A stretch of DNA of 48,458 nucleotides from CAVORB01 sp964395315 (GCA_964395315.1 CAYNBI010000016.1:1-48458); one strand, 5' to 3'; shown: positions 1 through 7,819, counted from the stretch's first letter. Notes: a model not told the origin generated them from the letters alone. A program made the numbers and translations.

Positions 1-673
1 TGGAGAACTTCTGCTTTGCATCGAGGATCAGGATCTTCGACTTGGGCTTTTTCGCCTGGAGATACATGGCGATCTGGCTGGCGCGCTCGTAGGGCCCCGG
101 CGGGCAGCGGAAGGGGTTTGGCGGGGCGACGATGACCACGGTGCCGCCATCGGCCATTGCCTCGAGCTGGCCGCGCAGGATCCGGGTCTGCTCGCCTGCC
201 TTCCAGGCATGCGGCAGCGTGTTCGCGACCTCGTTACTGTAGCCTTCGATCTTGTCATACTGCAGCTCGATACCGGGCGCGACGATACAGCGGTCGAACG
301 CCAGTTCCTGCCCCCCGGCGGTCTTGACGACTTTCTTCTCGGCGTCGATCTCCGTGGCGGTGTCGAAAACCATATTGATGCCATGAGCCTTGAGTCCGTC
401 GTAGTTGACTTGGATCGACTCGATGGGGCGTTCGCCGCTCAGCACCTCGTTGCTGAAATAGCAGGTGTAATAGGTCTCGTTGGGCTCGACGACGGTGACG
501 TCGATACTGGAATCGAGACGCTTGATGTATTTCGCGGCGGTGGCACCCCCGGTACCGCCACCGACGATGACCACTTTCTTGGCGGCGCCGAAGGCAATAT
601 GCGGGAAGCCAACCAGACCTGCGGCGGTTGCCGCACCAGCGGCCTTGACGAAATCGCGACGGTTCATTTTCAT
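1..673 (-). CDS. fccB: Flavocytochrome c sulfide dehydrogenase, flavoprotein subunit (partial)
   Basis: This is the FAD-binding subunit that oxidises sulfide in the periplasm and passes electrons to the diheme subunit FccA. The visible 224 residues begin MKMNRRDFVKAAG, a twin-arginine (Tat) signal as expected for a cofactor-loaded exported flavoprotein. An FAD dinucleotide-binding fold follows at about residue 34 (VVIVGGGTGGATAAKYI). The segment ETYYTCYFSNEVLSGE carries a cysteine where the family attaches or positions flavin. The ATG at 671-673 has a strong ribosome site (GAGGAGGT) and lies 20 bases after fccA, so the two are co-transcribed. The C-terminal half runs off the left edge of the window. 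SoxF is the closest alternative name for the same family. The family call is secure; physiological substrate specificity is inferred. Confidence 0.93.
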   Translation of the reverse strand, partial: MKMNRRDFVKAAGAATAAGLVGFPHIAFGAAKKVVIVGGGTGGATAAKYIKRLDSSIDVTVVEPNETYYTCYFSNEVLSGERPIESIQVNYDGLKAHGINMVFDTATEIDAEKKVVKTAGGQELAFDRCIVAPGIELQYDKIEGYSNEVANTLPHAWKAGEQTRILRGQLEAMADGGTVVIVAPPNPFRCPPGPYERASQIAMYLQAKKPKSKILILDAKQKFS

Positions 674-693
674 GCTGTTTACCTCCTCAGTCC

Positions 694-1320
694 TTATTGC
701 TGGCTGGCGTAGTAAGCCCACAGGGCGTCGAGCCCCTTGTCGCCCTCTTTCTCGATCAGCTTATCGAGTTGCTTCTTCATCTTCTTGGGCATCTCGCGCC
801 GCTCCTCCATGAAGTCGGCCATCGCGTTTCTCAGGTAGGGCGTCCACTGGCCGGCGAGGATGTAGTACTCCTCCTCTTCCAGCACCTTGCCGCCCTCGGA
901 GTGGCACTTCTCGCAGTACTTTTCGTGGTGCTTTCCGCCGTCCTTGACCATGGCCTCGTCGAACTCCTGCTTGGCGGGTACGAACTTCTGGCCGGCGAAG
1001 AAGGTGCCCATGAGGGCGATTTCCTCGTCGCTGTAGCCCTTTGCGATGCGGTTCATGATGGTCCCGTAGACTTCGTCCTTCTTGAAGCCCTGCATGAGTT
1101 CGACGAAGTACTCGCCGTTCATGCCGCCGATCGAGGGAGAGGCGGGACCCACGCTTGCCCCGTCGGTGCCGTGGCAGCCGGCGCAGGTTTCAGAGAGCAT
1201 CCGCGCGCTGGCGCCGGACATGAGCTCGGGAGCGGGCGGGTCGGCCGCGAGGGCGCCGAAAGAAATGCCCAGCGATACTGCGCTGGCGAGTAGTGCCAGT
1301 TTCATTGTTTTTTTGGCCAT
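694..1320 (-). CDS. fccA: Flavocytochrome c sulfide dehydrogenase, diheme cytochrome subunit
   Basis: This 208-residue diheme cytochrome c accepts electrons from FccB during sulfide oxidation and hands them to soluble cytochromes. A Sec signal peptide occupies about residues 1-25 (cleavage near FGALAA). Two heme c motifs are visible, CAGCH at 46-50 and CEKCH at 136-140, one in each of two cytochrome c lobes, which is the FccA architecture. Length fits the family. The start has a near-consensus ribosome site (AAGGAGGT, 1324-1331 on the complementary strand). It lies directly upstream of fccB with 20 bases between them. A hairpin between the ankyrin gene and fccA (1388-1408) may partly separate the fcc pair from the genes further upstream. 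Confidence 0.92.
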   Translation of the reverse strand: MAKKTMKLALLASAVSLGISFGALAADPPAPELMSGASARMLSETCAGCHGTDGASVGPASPSIGGMNGEYFVELMQGFKKDEVYGTIMNRIAKGYSDEEIALMGTFFAGQKFVPAKQEFDEAMVKDGGKHHEKYCEKCHSEGGKVLEEEEYYILAGQWTPYLRNAMADFMEERREMPKKMKKQLDKLIEKEGDKGLDALWAYYASQQ

Positions 1321-1387
1321 GTTACCTCCTTCGGAATAAACAGGCTTTCGGTTGGAACACGGAGAACACAGCCTCCGCCATGCGGAC

Positions 1388-1408
1388 GACCGCCCATGAC
1401 AGGCGGTC
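1388..1408 (-). terminator. Hairpin between ankyrin gene and fccA
   Basis: A perfect 7-bp inverted repeat (GACCGCC / GGCGGTC) with a 7-base loop lies 59 bases after the stop of the ankyrin gene and 68 bases before the fccA start. On the minus strand it has no U-run, so as a Rho-independent terminator it is weak; it may instead be a processing or attenuation element that sets fccAB expression apart from the upstream genes. Confidence 0.4.
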
Positions 1409-1466
1409 TCTTTCGCATACTTTGTCGGTGCGTCTGACCCGCCAGGGGCAGGGCCGCACCTTGTCG

Positions 1467-2411
1467 TCAGCGCCCGGCCAACAGGCCGACCGCCTCGTCG
1501 TTACCTTTCTGTTGCGCGAGCTTGGTTGCGGTGCGGCCCTTGCTGTCTTCGAGCGCCGGGTCGGCGCCGTGATCGATCAGCCGACCGATCAGCGCGTTGT
1601 GCTTGGTCGACACCGCTTCCATCAATGCCGTCACGCCGTCGGTGTCCTGGATGTTCGGGTCTGCCCCTTGCTTCAGCAACAGGTCGACCACTTCCGAGCG
1701 ACCTTCGCCGACGGCCCAGATCAGTGCGGTTGCGCCCTGGTCGTCCTTGGCGTTGATGTTTGCGCCGTGATCGAGGAGCGTCGTGACGACGTTCGCGTGA
1801 CCCTGCCCGGCGGCGATGACTAGCGCGGTCGCCCCCTGCTTGTCCCGCGCTTCCTTGTCGGCATCGGACTTCAACAGCAGCTCGACAACCTCGGCATGGC
1901 CTTTGTCGGCCGCCTGCATGAGCGCCGTGCGCCCGTCCTTGTCGGACGCCTTGGGATCGGCCCCCCGGTACAGGAGCTGCTCTACCATGTCGCTTATGCC
2001 GTAGCGGGAGGCGATCATGAGCGAGTCCCAACCGGCACGGGTGCGGTCATGGACGTTCGCGCCGCGCTCGATCAGCAGGGCCGTGATGCCGATGTGGCCG
2101 TTCTCGGCCGCGAAGGTCAGTGCAGAGCAGCCGGCCACGGTGCGCGCGTTCACGTCGGCGCCTCGGGCGAGCAGGGCTGCGACGGCCTCGAGGTTGTCCC
2201 CTTCCACCGCCATCATCAGAGCGGTCTTGCCGAACTGGTTGCCGGCGTTGATGTCCGCCCCCTGATCGAGCAACTGCCCGACGCTCTCCACGTCGCCGAT
2301 CGCGGCGGCCAGACGCAACTCTTTACCCAGGTCGGCCGTGGCGCTTACGGTTAGGGGTGCGGCGATCAGCGCTAGCAGCAGGGGCAGGGCAGAGAGGGTT
2401 CTCGTTCTCAT
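1467..2411 (-). CDS. Secreted ankyrin-repeat protein
   Basis: The protein of 314 residues has a Sec signal peptide (about residues 1-25, MRTRTLSALPLLLALIAAP) followed almost entirely by about nine ankyrin repeats of 33 residues. Repeat cores such as KTALMMA, RTALMQA, ATALVIA, ATALIWA and VTALMEA and the linkers GADVNAR, GANINAK, GADPNIQ are plain to see. Ankyrin stacks bind proteins and have no catalytic activity; because of the signal peptide this one should act in the periplasm. It lies between a NapC/NirT-type cytochrome (34 bases upstream) and fccAB, so a role in assembling or docking periplasmic redox proteins is a reasonable inference, but nothing in the sequence proves it. The ATG at 2409-2411 follows a GAGG ribosome site. 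Confidence 0.88.
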   Translation of the reverse strand: MRTRTLSALPLLLALIAAPLTVSATADLGKELRLAAAIGDVESVGQLLDQGADINAGNQFGKTALMMAVEGDNLEAVAALLARGADVNARTVAGCSALTFAAENGHIGITALLIERGANVHDRTRAGWDSLMIASRYGISDMVEQLLYRGADPKASDKDGRTALMQAADKGHAEVVELLLKSDADKEARDKQGATALVIAAGQGHANVVTTLLDHGANINAKDDQGATALIWAVGEGRSEVVDLLLKQGADPNIQDTDGVTALMEAVSTKHNALIGRLIDHGADPALEDSKGRTATKLAQQKGNDEAVGLLAGR

Positions 2412-2445
2412 GCGGCGGCGCCTCGATTCGGTTTATTCCGGGAGG

Positions 2446-3018
2446 TCATGCGGAGTCGGATGCCTTCTTCTCCTCCTCGTCTGGCTCGTCAGGCTCCTCG
2501 TGGGCGATGCCCTTGTGGCAGTCGATGCAGGTCTGGCCCTTGTCCTCGGCATTGCTGTGCTTGGCGCGAGCCGATCGGTCTTGCGCGGTGAGATCCATGT
2601 TGGCGAAGTCGTGACAGGAGCGGCATTCCCGGGAATCCGATGCCTTCATCTTATCCCACACCCGGTTCGCCATGGTCCACCGGTAAGCCTCGTACTTCTC
2701 CGGAGTATCGATGGTGCCACGTATCTCGTGATAGACGTCCTTCGCCGCTATCACCTTGGCGATCATCTTCGGGATGAATGGCTCCGGCACATGACAGTCC
2801 GAGCAAGTGGCCTGCACACCCGAAGCATTCTTGTAATGTACCCTTTCCTGGAGCTCTTTCAGCGGGGTTTGCATCGTGTGGCACGATGTGCAGAACTCCA
2901 TTTCGTTCGTGTAGGCGAGCCCGACGTTGAACAGGCCGGCGAAAACGATGCCGGCGAGGAAGACAATACCTACGATGACAAAGGTCTTGGTGCGGGAGGA
3001 GCCGGCAGGCTTGGCCAT
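2446..3018 (-). CDS. NapC/NirT-family tetraheme cytochrome c
   Basis: This membrane-anchored tetraheme cytochrome (190 residues) belongs to the family that takes electrons from quinol and delivers them to periplasmic redox partners. An uncleaved N-terminal anchor spans residues 12-35. Four heme motifs are present: CTSCH (43-47), CSDCH (72-76), CRSCH (132-136) and CIDCH (164-168). The C-terminus is an acidic tail rich in Glu and Asp. I chose the ATG at 3016-3018 rather than an upstream start because it follows an AAGAGGAT ribosome site and puts the anchor at the usual place. No nap, nir or nrf catalytic genes are visible nearby; its partner may be the flavocytochrome c encoded two genes downstream (inference). 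The exact subfamily cannot be set without a tree. Confidence 0.88.
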   Translation of the reverse strand: MAKPAGSSRTKTFVIVGIVFLAGIVFAGLFNVGLAYTNEMEFCTSCHTMQTPLKELQERVHYKNASGVQATCSDCHVPEPFIPKMIAKVIAAKDVYHEIRGTIDTPEKYEAYRWTMANRVWDKMKASDSRECRSCHDFANMDLTAQDRSARAKHSNAEDKGQTCIDCHKGIAHEEPDEPDEEEKKASDSA

Positions 3019-3130
3019 AGAAATCCTCTTGCGGTGGTAGTCTTGCCGGGCCCGCTGACCGTACGGCGAGCCCAATCAACCCGGGAAACCTTGTCGTCGG
3101 GTCTTATTGTCGTTGCTTGATTCTTAGCGG

Positions 3131-3159
3131 ATGTTAAGGGATCGCATGGGCTTTGCCAA
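3131..3159 (-). promoter_or_regulatory. Sigma70-type promoter for the cytochrome/ankyrin/fcc operon
   Basis: Read on the minus strand the elements are TTGGCA, a 17-base spacer, then TAACAT. This points to a start of transcription near 3124, giving a leader of about 105 bases before the NapC/NirT-type gene. It is the best sigma70 match in the gap between nadA and the cytochrome gene. Confidence 0.45.
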
Positions 3160-3256
3160 GAACGCGGGTCTGCCTCAGCAACCGATTCCCAGCGGCAAAA
3201 GCGGGCTCGCAATGCGGCGGCCGAGACCAGGAATCGTGTGCCGGGGGGTTTGAATG

Positions 3257-3274
3257 CCGAAGAGGCGTCTTCGG
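3257..3274 (-). terminator. Hairpin downstream of nadA
   Basis: A perfect 7-bp stem (CCGAAGA / TCTTCGG) with a 4-base loop lies 37 bases after the nadA stop codon, at the end of the GTPase-ROK-nrtR-nadA run. No T-run follows, so strength as an intrinsic terminator is uncertain. Confidence 0.4.
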
Positions 3275-3310
3275 GTGCCCGGCCAGTGTCGCCCGTCGTC
3301 GTGACGTAGA

Positions 3311-4384
3311 TCAGTCCGCGTCTTTGCGTGAGCCGATGCCGTGGTCGCGAGCGAAGGCGAGCATACGCTGAATCGGCAGGATCGCGCGATCCCGGATCGC
3401 TGGCTCGATGTGGATCTCCTGATCCCCGGCGAGTAGGACCTGCTCTAGGTTCTGCAACGCGTTCATGGCCATCCACGGGCAGTGGGCGCAGCTCTCGCAG
3501 GTCGCACCTGCGCCCGCCGTCGGCGCCGCGATGAGCCTCTTGCCGGGGGCGAGTTGATGCATCTTCCAGAAAATGCCCTCGTCGGTGGCGACGATGAACT
3601 CCTCGTTCGGCAGCTCTGCGACCGCCTTGATGAGCTGCGTGGTCGAGCCCACCACGTCGGCTTGGTCGACAACCTCGTCGGGCGACTCCGGGTGGACCAG
3701 CACCGCCGCGTCCGGGTGCAGGCGGCGCAGGCGTTCGAGGGCGAAGCCCTTGAACTCCTCGTGCACCACGCAGGCCCCTGGCCACAGCAGCATGTCGGCT
3801 CCGGTAACCCGTTCGACGTAGTGACCGAGGTGCTTGTCCGGCGCCCACAGGATCTTTTCGCCTTGCGCGTGCAGGTGTTTTACGACCGGGAGGGCGATGC
3901 TCGAGGTCACCACCCAGTCGGAGCGTGCCTTCACCGCGGCGCTGGTGTTGGCGTACACCACTACGGTGCGATCCGGGTGCTGGTCGCAGAAGGCGGAGAA
4001 GACATCCGCCGGGCAGCCCTCGTCGAGGGAGCAGGTGGCCTTCAGGTCGGGCATCAGGACCCGCTTCTCCGGATTCAGGATCTTGGCCGTCTCGCCCATG
4101 AAGCGCACGCCGCAAACCACCAGGGTGGAGGCCCGGGTCTCGGTGCCGAAACGGGCCATCTCCAGCGAATCGGATACTACTCCCCCCGTCTCTTCGGCCA
4201 ATGCCTGCAGGTCCCCGTCCGTGTAGTAGTGGGCCACCAGAACCGCGTCCTGCGCGGCCAGCAGGTTCTTGATGCGCGTCTTCAGGCTCTCCTTTTCGTC
4301 GGCGGCGAGTTCGGGCCACCGCGGGTGGGGAGGGACCTTGACCGCCAGCTGTTCGAGGGCTTCGGGGTGGGCGATGGACATCAT
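3311..4384 (-). CDS. nadA: Quinolinate synthase
   Basis: NadA condenses iminoaspartate with dihydroxyacetone phosphate to quinolinate, the pyridine-ring step of de novo NAD synthesis, in the cytoplasm and using a [4Fe-4S] cluster. The 357-residue protein has the family signatures VLVAHYYTDGDLQ, CSLDEGCPAD and a C-terminal CESCAHCPWMAMN. Likely cluster ligands are Cys118, Cys205 and one of Cys296/299/302. Two tandem ATGs exist (4382-4384 and 4379-4381); both follow a GGGAGA ribosome site and either could be used. The gene lies 12 bases after the NrtR-type regulator, so they are almost certainly co-transcribed. nadB and nadC are not in the window. Confidence 0.96.
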   Translation of the reverse strand: MMSIAHPEALEQLAVKVPPHPRWPELAADEKESLKTRIKNLLAAQDAVLVAHYYTDGDLQALAEETGGVVSDSLEMARFGTETRASTLVVCGVRFMGETAKILNPEKRVLMPDLKATCSLDEGCPADVFSAFCDQHPDRTVVVYANTSAAVKARSDWVVTSSIALPVVKHLHAQGEKILWAPDKHLGHYVERVTGADMLLWPGACVVHEEFKGFALERLRRLHPDAAVLVHPESPDEVVDQADVVGSTTQLIKAVAELPNEEFIVATDEGIFWKMHQLAPGKRLIAAPTAGAGATCESCAHCPWMAMNALQNLEQVLLAGDQEIHIEPAIRDRAILPIQRMLAFARDHGIGSRKDAD

Positions 4385-4396
4385 GGTTTCTCCCGG

Positions 4397-5092
4397 TCAG
4401 CGGATGACGTCGACCCTGTCGCGGTGCTTGAGGCGGTAGACCCTAGCCGGACGGTGCCGGCCGCGCCTGCGCAGTTCCCCGGTCTCCTCGACCTGCTCGA
4501 GCGCCAGGGCCCATTTGCGGAAGTTGCGCTTGTCGAGCTCGGCGTCCACCAGGGTCTCGTAGACCTCCTGCAGCTCGCTCAGGGTGAAGGTCTCGGCGAG
4601 AAACTGGAACGCGATGGTGGAGTAGTCGAGCTTTGCCACCAGGCGCTCGTGGGCGGTGCTGATGATTTCGTCGTGGTCGAAGGCCAGGGGAGGCAGGCCC
4701 GCGACCGGGAACCAGGCCGCCTCGGTGGCGTCGCTCGCGGGTTTCAATGCGAGCTTTTCCGAGGGAACCAGCGCGTAGTAGGCGACACTGATTACCCGCT
4801 CCCGGGGATCGCGTCCAGGCCGGCCGAAGGTGTAGAGCTGCTCGAGGTAAACGCCGGCCACGCCAGTCTCCTCCTCCAGCTCCCGCTTGGCGCAGAACTC
4901 CAGATCCTCGTCGATGTCGAGGAAACCCCCGGGCAGCGCCCAATGCCCTTCGAACGGCTCGCCGCCGCGGCGGATGAGCAGGAGCTGTAGTCGCCCATCC
5001 CGAATGGTGAAGACCACCACGTCGGTGGTGACCGCCGGATGGGGGTAGGGGTAGGAATAGGGCCCCGAGGTCGCGGCTTCGATCGTGCTCAT
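4397..5092 (-). CDS. nrtR: NrtR-type Nudix/winged-helix transcriptional regulator of NAD metabolism
   Basis: The 231-residue protein has two parts: a Nudix hydrolase domain (about residues 18-150) and a C-terminal winged-helix DNA-binding segment (FTLSELQEVYETLV, then RNFRKWALALEQ). Members of this family sense ADP-ribose through the Nudix fold and repress NAD biosynthesis genes. The Nudix box is fully canonical (GX5EX7REUXEEXGU, residues 56-78, ending RELEEETGV), so hydrolase activity on ADP-ribose-like compounds is possible; many regulators of this family have lost it. Location immediately before nadA supports the regulatory role. There is no ribosome site before the ATG at 5090-5092, and a promoter-like element is positioned so that the mRNA could begin at the start codon itself. 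Confidence 0.9.
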   Translation of the reverse strand: MSTIEAATSGPYSYPYPHPAVTTDVVVFTIRDGRLQLLLIRRGGEPFEGHWALPGGFLDIDEDLEFCAKRELEEETGVAGVYLEQLYTFGRPGRDPRERVISVAYYALVPSEKLALKPASDATEAAWFPVAGLPPLAFDHDEIISTAHERLVAKLDYSTIAFQFLAETFTLSELQEVYETLVDAELDKRNFRKWALALEQVEETGELRRRGRHRPARVYRLKHRDRVDVIR

Positions 5093-5098
5093 GGGTTA

Positions 5099-5127
5099 AG
5101 AATGGTGTCTCGGATACACGAAGTCAA
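5099..5127 (-). promoter_or_regulatory. Candidate nrtR promoter with a palindromic operator in the spacer
   Basis: On the minus strand TTGACT (5122-5127) is followed by exactly 17 bases and then CATTCT (5099-5104, a weak -10). Nearly all of the spacer is a 15-base imperfect palindrome (5105-5119, GTGT-N-TC-N-GA-N-ACAC with 6 of 7 pairs matching). That geometry fits a repressor blocking RNA polymerase, and NrtR autoregulation is the obvious hypothesis. The implied transcription start falls on or next to the ATG. Confidence 0.42.
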
Positions 5128-5154
5128 TCCGCGCAGGCGCCGAACCCTCGTCGG

Positions 5155-6051
5155 TCACAGCCAGGCCGCGCCCCTTACCCCGCTGGAGTCCCCGTGCGCG
5201 GGCCGGCGTAGGTCGATCCTCGCGCCGTCGCAGAAGAGATGTTCACCGATGCGCTCGGGCAATCCCGTGTATAGACGTTCCAGGTTGGACAATCCGCCGC
5301 CGAGCACGATCACGTCCGGATCGAGGATGTTGACCACGCTTGCCAGGGAGCGTGCCATGCGATCCTCGTAGCGGCGGAGGGCAGATTCGGCTGCGGAGTC
5401 GCCCGCGGCCGCGGCGGCGGCGATGTCCGGAGGCGAGAGCGTGCGCCCGGTTGCGCGCTGGAAGTCCGCCATCAGCCCCGGTCCGGAGAGGAAGGTCTCG
5501 ATGCAGCCGCGCTTGCCGCAATAGCAGGCCGGACCGGGCAGCTCAGAGGGCTCCGGCCAGGGCAGGGGGTTGTGCCCCCACTCGCCGGCGATACGGTTGG
5601 GCCCGGAGATCAGTCGGCCTTCCACCACGACGCCGCCACCGGTTCCGGTGCCGATGATGACGCCGAAGACGCAGCGCGCCCCTCTGCCGGCGCCGTCCAC
5701 CGCCTCGGAAAGGGCGAAGCAGTCCGCGTCGTTCGCCAGCCGCACCGGCCGCTGCAACGCAGCGCACAGATCCCGGTCCAGGGCGCGGCCATTGAGCCAC
5801 ACCGAGTTGGCATTGCGCATGCGCCCGCTGAACGGAGAGAGCGAGCCGGGGGTGCCTACTCCCACGCTGCCGCGCGCGCCGAGCTCGGACTCCAAGCCTC
5901 GCACCAGGCTGGCGATGGCGGTCAGGGTGCCGGCGTAGTCGTTGCGCGGCGTCGGCACGCGGTGGCGGGCGAGTGTGCGGCCGGCGTCGTCCAGGGCAAT
6001 GACCTCGATCTTGGTCCCGCCCAGGTCGACGCCGATGCGGATGGTGCGCAC
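5155..6051 (-). CDS. ROK-family sugar kinase (fructokinase/glucokinase-like)
   Basis: ROK kinases phosphorylate free hexoses with ATP in the cytoplasm. This 298-residue protein has the phosphate-binding motif IGVDLGGTKIEV at residues 6-17, the catalytic aspartate in LANDADCFALSEA, the glycine-rich GVIIGTGTGGGVVV, and the ROK zinc-binding signature CYCGKRGCIE. There is no N-terminal helix-turn-helix, so it is an enzyme and not a NagC/XylR-type repressor. The start is GTG at 6049-6051, nine bases after the stop of the GTPase gene, so translation is likely coupled. Sugar specificity cannot be read from the sequence; Mak-type fructokinase is the closest guess. A second, unrelated fructokinase of the PfkB family lies at about 25.7 kb. 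Confidence 0.9.
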   Translation of the reverse strand: MRTIRIGVDLGGTKIEVIALDDAGRTLARHRVPTPRNDYAGTLTAIASLVRGLESELGARGSVGVGTPGSLSPFSGRMRNANSVWLNGRALDRDLCAALQRPVRLANDADCFALSEAVDGAGRGARCVFGVIIGTGTGGGVVVEGRLISGPNRIAGEWGHNPLPWPEPSELPGPACYCGKRGCIETFLSGPGLMADFQRATGRTLSPPDIAAAAAAGDSAAESALRRYEDRMARSLASVVNILDPDVIVLGGGLSNLERLYTGLPERIGEHLFCDGARIDLRRPAHGDSSGVRGAAWL

Positions 6052-6060
6052 CTGGCCCCG

Positions 6061-7548
6061 TCAGGCGCGATCTGCCCCCTCGGCCGGCTTCTCGTTGACC
6101 GCCGCCAGGCTTTCGCCCGAGGGATTGGTGAAGCGGTCGTTGAGCGTCTGCACGTAGAGGTTGGCGTCCTCGCGGATCTTGTGCAGGCGGCGTCTTGCTC
6201 CGGCTCCCCAGCCGGCAGGGGAGCGTGCGAAGATGGACCGCCAGAAACGGGTATTGCGCTGGAAGGCGGCCATGAGGTCGCCGCGCAGACCCTCCTTCGC
6301 CGCCTCCTTGCGCAGTGATGGAAGCATGCTCTTCGCCGCCAGGCGGCGGATGCTGAAATGAATCGCCACCGCGAGCAGGGCGAGAGCCGCGAGCAGCAGC
6401 ATGAGGGCGAGGGGTGTTGTGGATACGCTCTGCAGCCAGGTGGGCTGATTGCTGAGGCCCTGCCAGTGTCCGGCGCCGACGCTCCACACCAGGAAGGCGA
6501 GCAGGGCGCCGCCGAAGACGAGGCCATCACCGAGGAGGGTGCGGATGCGCCAGCGCCTGATGGCACGGGTCAGGAAGGGTACGCCGCGCTCCTCGATATC
6601 CTTGGCGGTCTTGTCCACGGCGCCGACGATCCGGTAGGCGCGCTCGACCTCGACTTGCTGCATGCGTCCATGGATCTCGCCGAGATCCTCATCGCGCTTC
6701 TTTTCGAATCGGCGGCGCTTGGCCTCGTCCTCGATCGGCGTGGCCGCGTCCGGGTTGTAGATGGTGTAGAAGCGCCCTGCGGTCAGGCCCTCCTCGCCCA
6801 GTGCGCGTTGCCACGCGGCGACCACGTCTTCAGGGTTGTCCTCCCGTGCCGCAGTGTCGAGTTGGTTGAGTATGAAGAGGAACTTGCCGGAGTCGGCGCG
6901 GTTGATGGTGTCCGCGACCAGGTGCCGGAGGGTGTCGCGCATCGCTCCGGGCTCGGGGTGGCGGGCGTCGAAGAACACCAGCACCAGGTCCGAGAGGTCG
7001 ATGATGTGATCGGTGATGCGCAGGGTCGCGGTGCGCTGTGCGTCGGCGTCGAAGCCAGGGGAGTCGATCAGGATCTTTCCGCGCAGGCGTTCGCTCGGAC
7101 AGGTCTTGAGCTGGAGGTAGGCGTCGATGCGCTTACCCTCTCCGTTGGCGACCAGGTCGATGTCTTTGGAGATCTGATAGAGGGGGAAGCGCGGATCCGA
7201 GTCGAGGGCGACCCCTGGTAGGGCGTGCCCAGTGGCCTCACGGCTGTAGCAAATGACGGTGAAGTGGTCGTCCACCGCCTGATTGCCCGTGCGCTGGACC
7301 TTGTGTCCGAGGAAGGAGTTGATGAAGCTCGATTTGCCGGCGGAGAAGACGCCAAGAACGGAGATCAGCGGCCACCAGGGGATCTGGGTGGCGAAGGACT
7401 GGTCCTTCGTCAGGAGGCCCATGCCGTAGGCTACGCGGTCCAGGGCGCGGAAGCTCTGGACGGTGCTCAAGAGCACGGGGTTCTCCTGTGCGAGGTGCGT
7501 CTCCAGGTTCTTGAGCCGTTGCTCTACGACATCAGCGGCGAGGTGCAT
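6061..7548 (-). CDS. Dynamin-like GTPase with two C-terminal membrane helices
   Basis: The protein of 495 residues contains a GTPase domain with P-loop GVFSAGKSS (66-74), the G3 motif DSPG (162-165) and the G4 motif NQLD (228-231). A predicted helical region follows, then a pair of hydrophobic segments at about 340-360 and 380-400 and a basic C-terminal segment. This resembles bacterial dynamin-family or related membrane-remodelling GTPases, although sequence similarity outside the GTPase core is not something I can assign. I chose the ATG at 7546-7548 because it follows an AGGAG ribosome site; the longer reading frame upstream has no such site. It heads a minus-strand run with the ROK kinase, nrtR and nadA. 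Cellular function is unknown. Confidence 0.85.
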   Translation of the reverse strand: MHLAADVVEQRLKNLETHLAQENPVLLSTVQSFRALDRVAYGMGLLTKDQSFATQIPWWPLISVLGVFSAGKSSFINSFLGHKVQRTGNQAVDDHFTVICYSREATGHALPGVALDSDPRFPLYQISKDIDLVANGEGKRIDAYLQLKTCPSERLRGKILIDSPGFDADAQRTATLRITDHIIDLSDLVLVFFDARHPEPGAMRDTLRHLVADTINRADSGKFLFILNQLDTAAREDNPEDVVAAWQRALGEEGLTAGRFYTIYNPDAATPIEDEAKRRRFEKKRDEDLGEIHGRMQQVEVERAYRIVGAVDKTAKDIEERGVPFLTRAIRRWRIRTLLGDGLVFGGALLAFLVWSVGAGHWQGLSNQPTWLQSVSTTPLALMLLLAALALLAVAIHFSIRRLAAKSMLPSLRKEAAKEGLRGDLMAAFQRNTRFWRSIFARSPAGWGAGARRRLHKIREDANLYVQTLNDRFTNPSGESLAAVNEKPAEGADRA

Positions 7549-7736
7549 TGATCCACTCCTGAATTGGTCTGCGGGTCGATTGTCAGTTCCGGGTGCCGAA
7601 AGATCTCGTTGCGGCGTCGGTCGCGCCTCTTGCGGGCAGCGTAGCCTGGCACATGCGGTGGTCGGCCACCCTACTCTGAAGCGGAGGTGGGCTTGCGCGC
7701 CCCGCGCCTCACCCGCTACATGGGATGGCGGCGGAC

Positions 7737-7780
7737 GGATGGGGTACCCACCACGAAAGTGCGAGGATGGTATACCCATC
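7737..7780. repeat. Two 16-bp near-identical boxes spaced 28 bp
   Basis: GGATGGGGTACCCACC (7737-7752) and GGATGGTATACCCATC (7765-7780) differ at 3 of 16 positions, and each has partial dyad symmetry around its centre. The 28-bp period and location between diverging operons suggest a paired operator. The regulator is unknown. Confidence 0.35.
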
Positions 7781-7819
7781 GCCTTTGGGAAGGTAGTCTC
7801 ATGACGCGCCCTCGTCGCG

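Noticed and set aside
2871..2890. TGGCAC followed by GCAG inside the NapC/NirT-type gene as a sigma54 site
   Set aside because: The -12 half lacks TTGC and the site lies within coding sequence on the opposite strand.
2970..4319. Long minus-strand open frame (449 codons) overlapping nadA
   Set aside because: Arg/Gly-rich translation typical of a GC-rich frame shadow; nadA in another frame of the same strand is an unmistakable gene.
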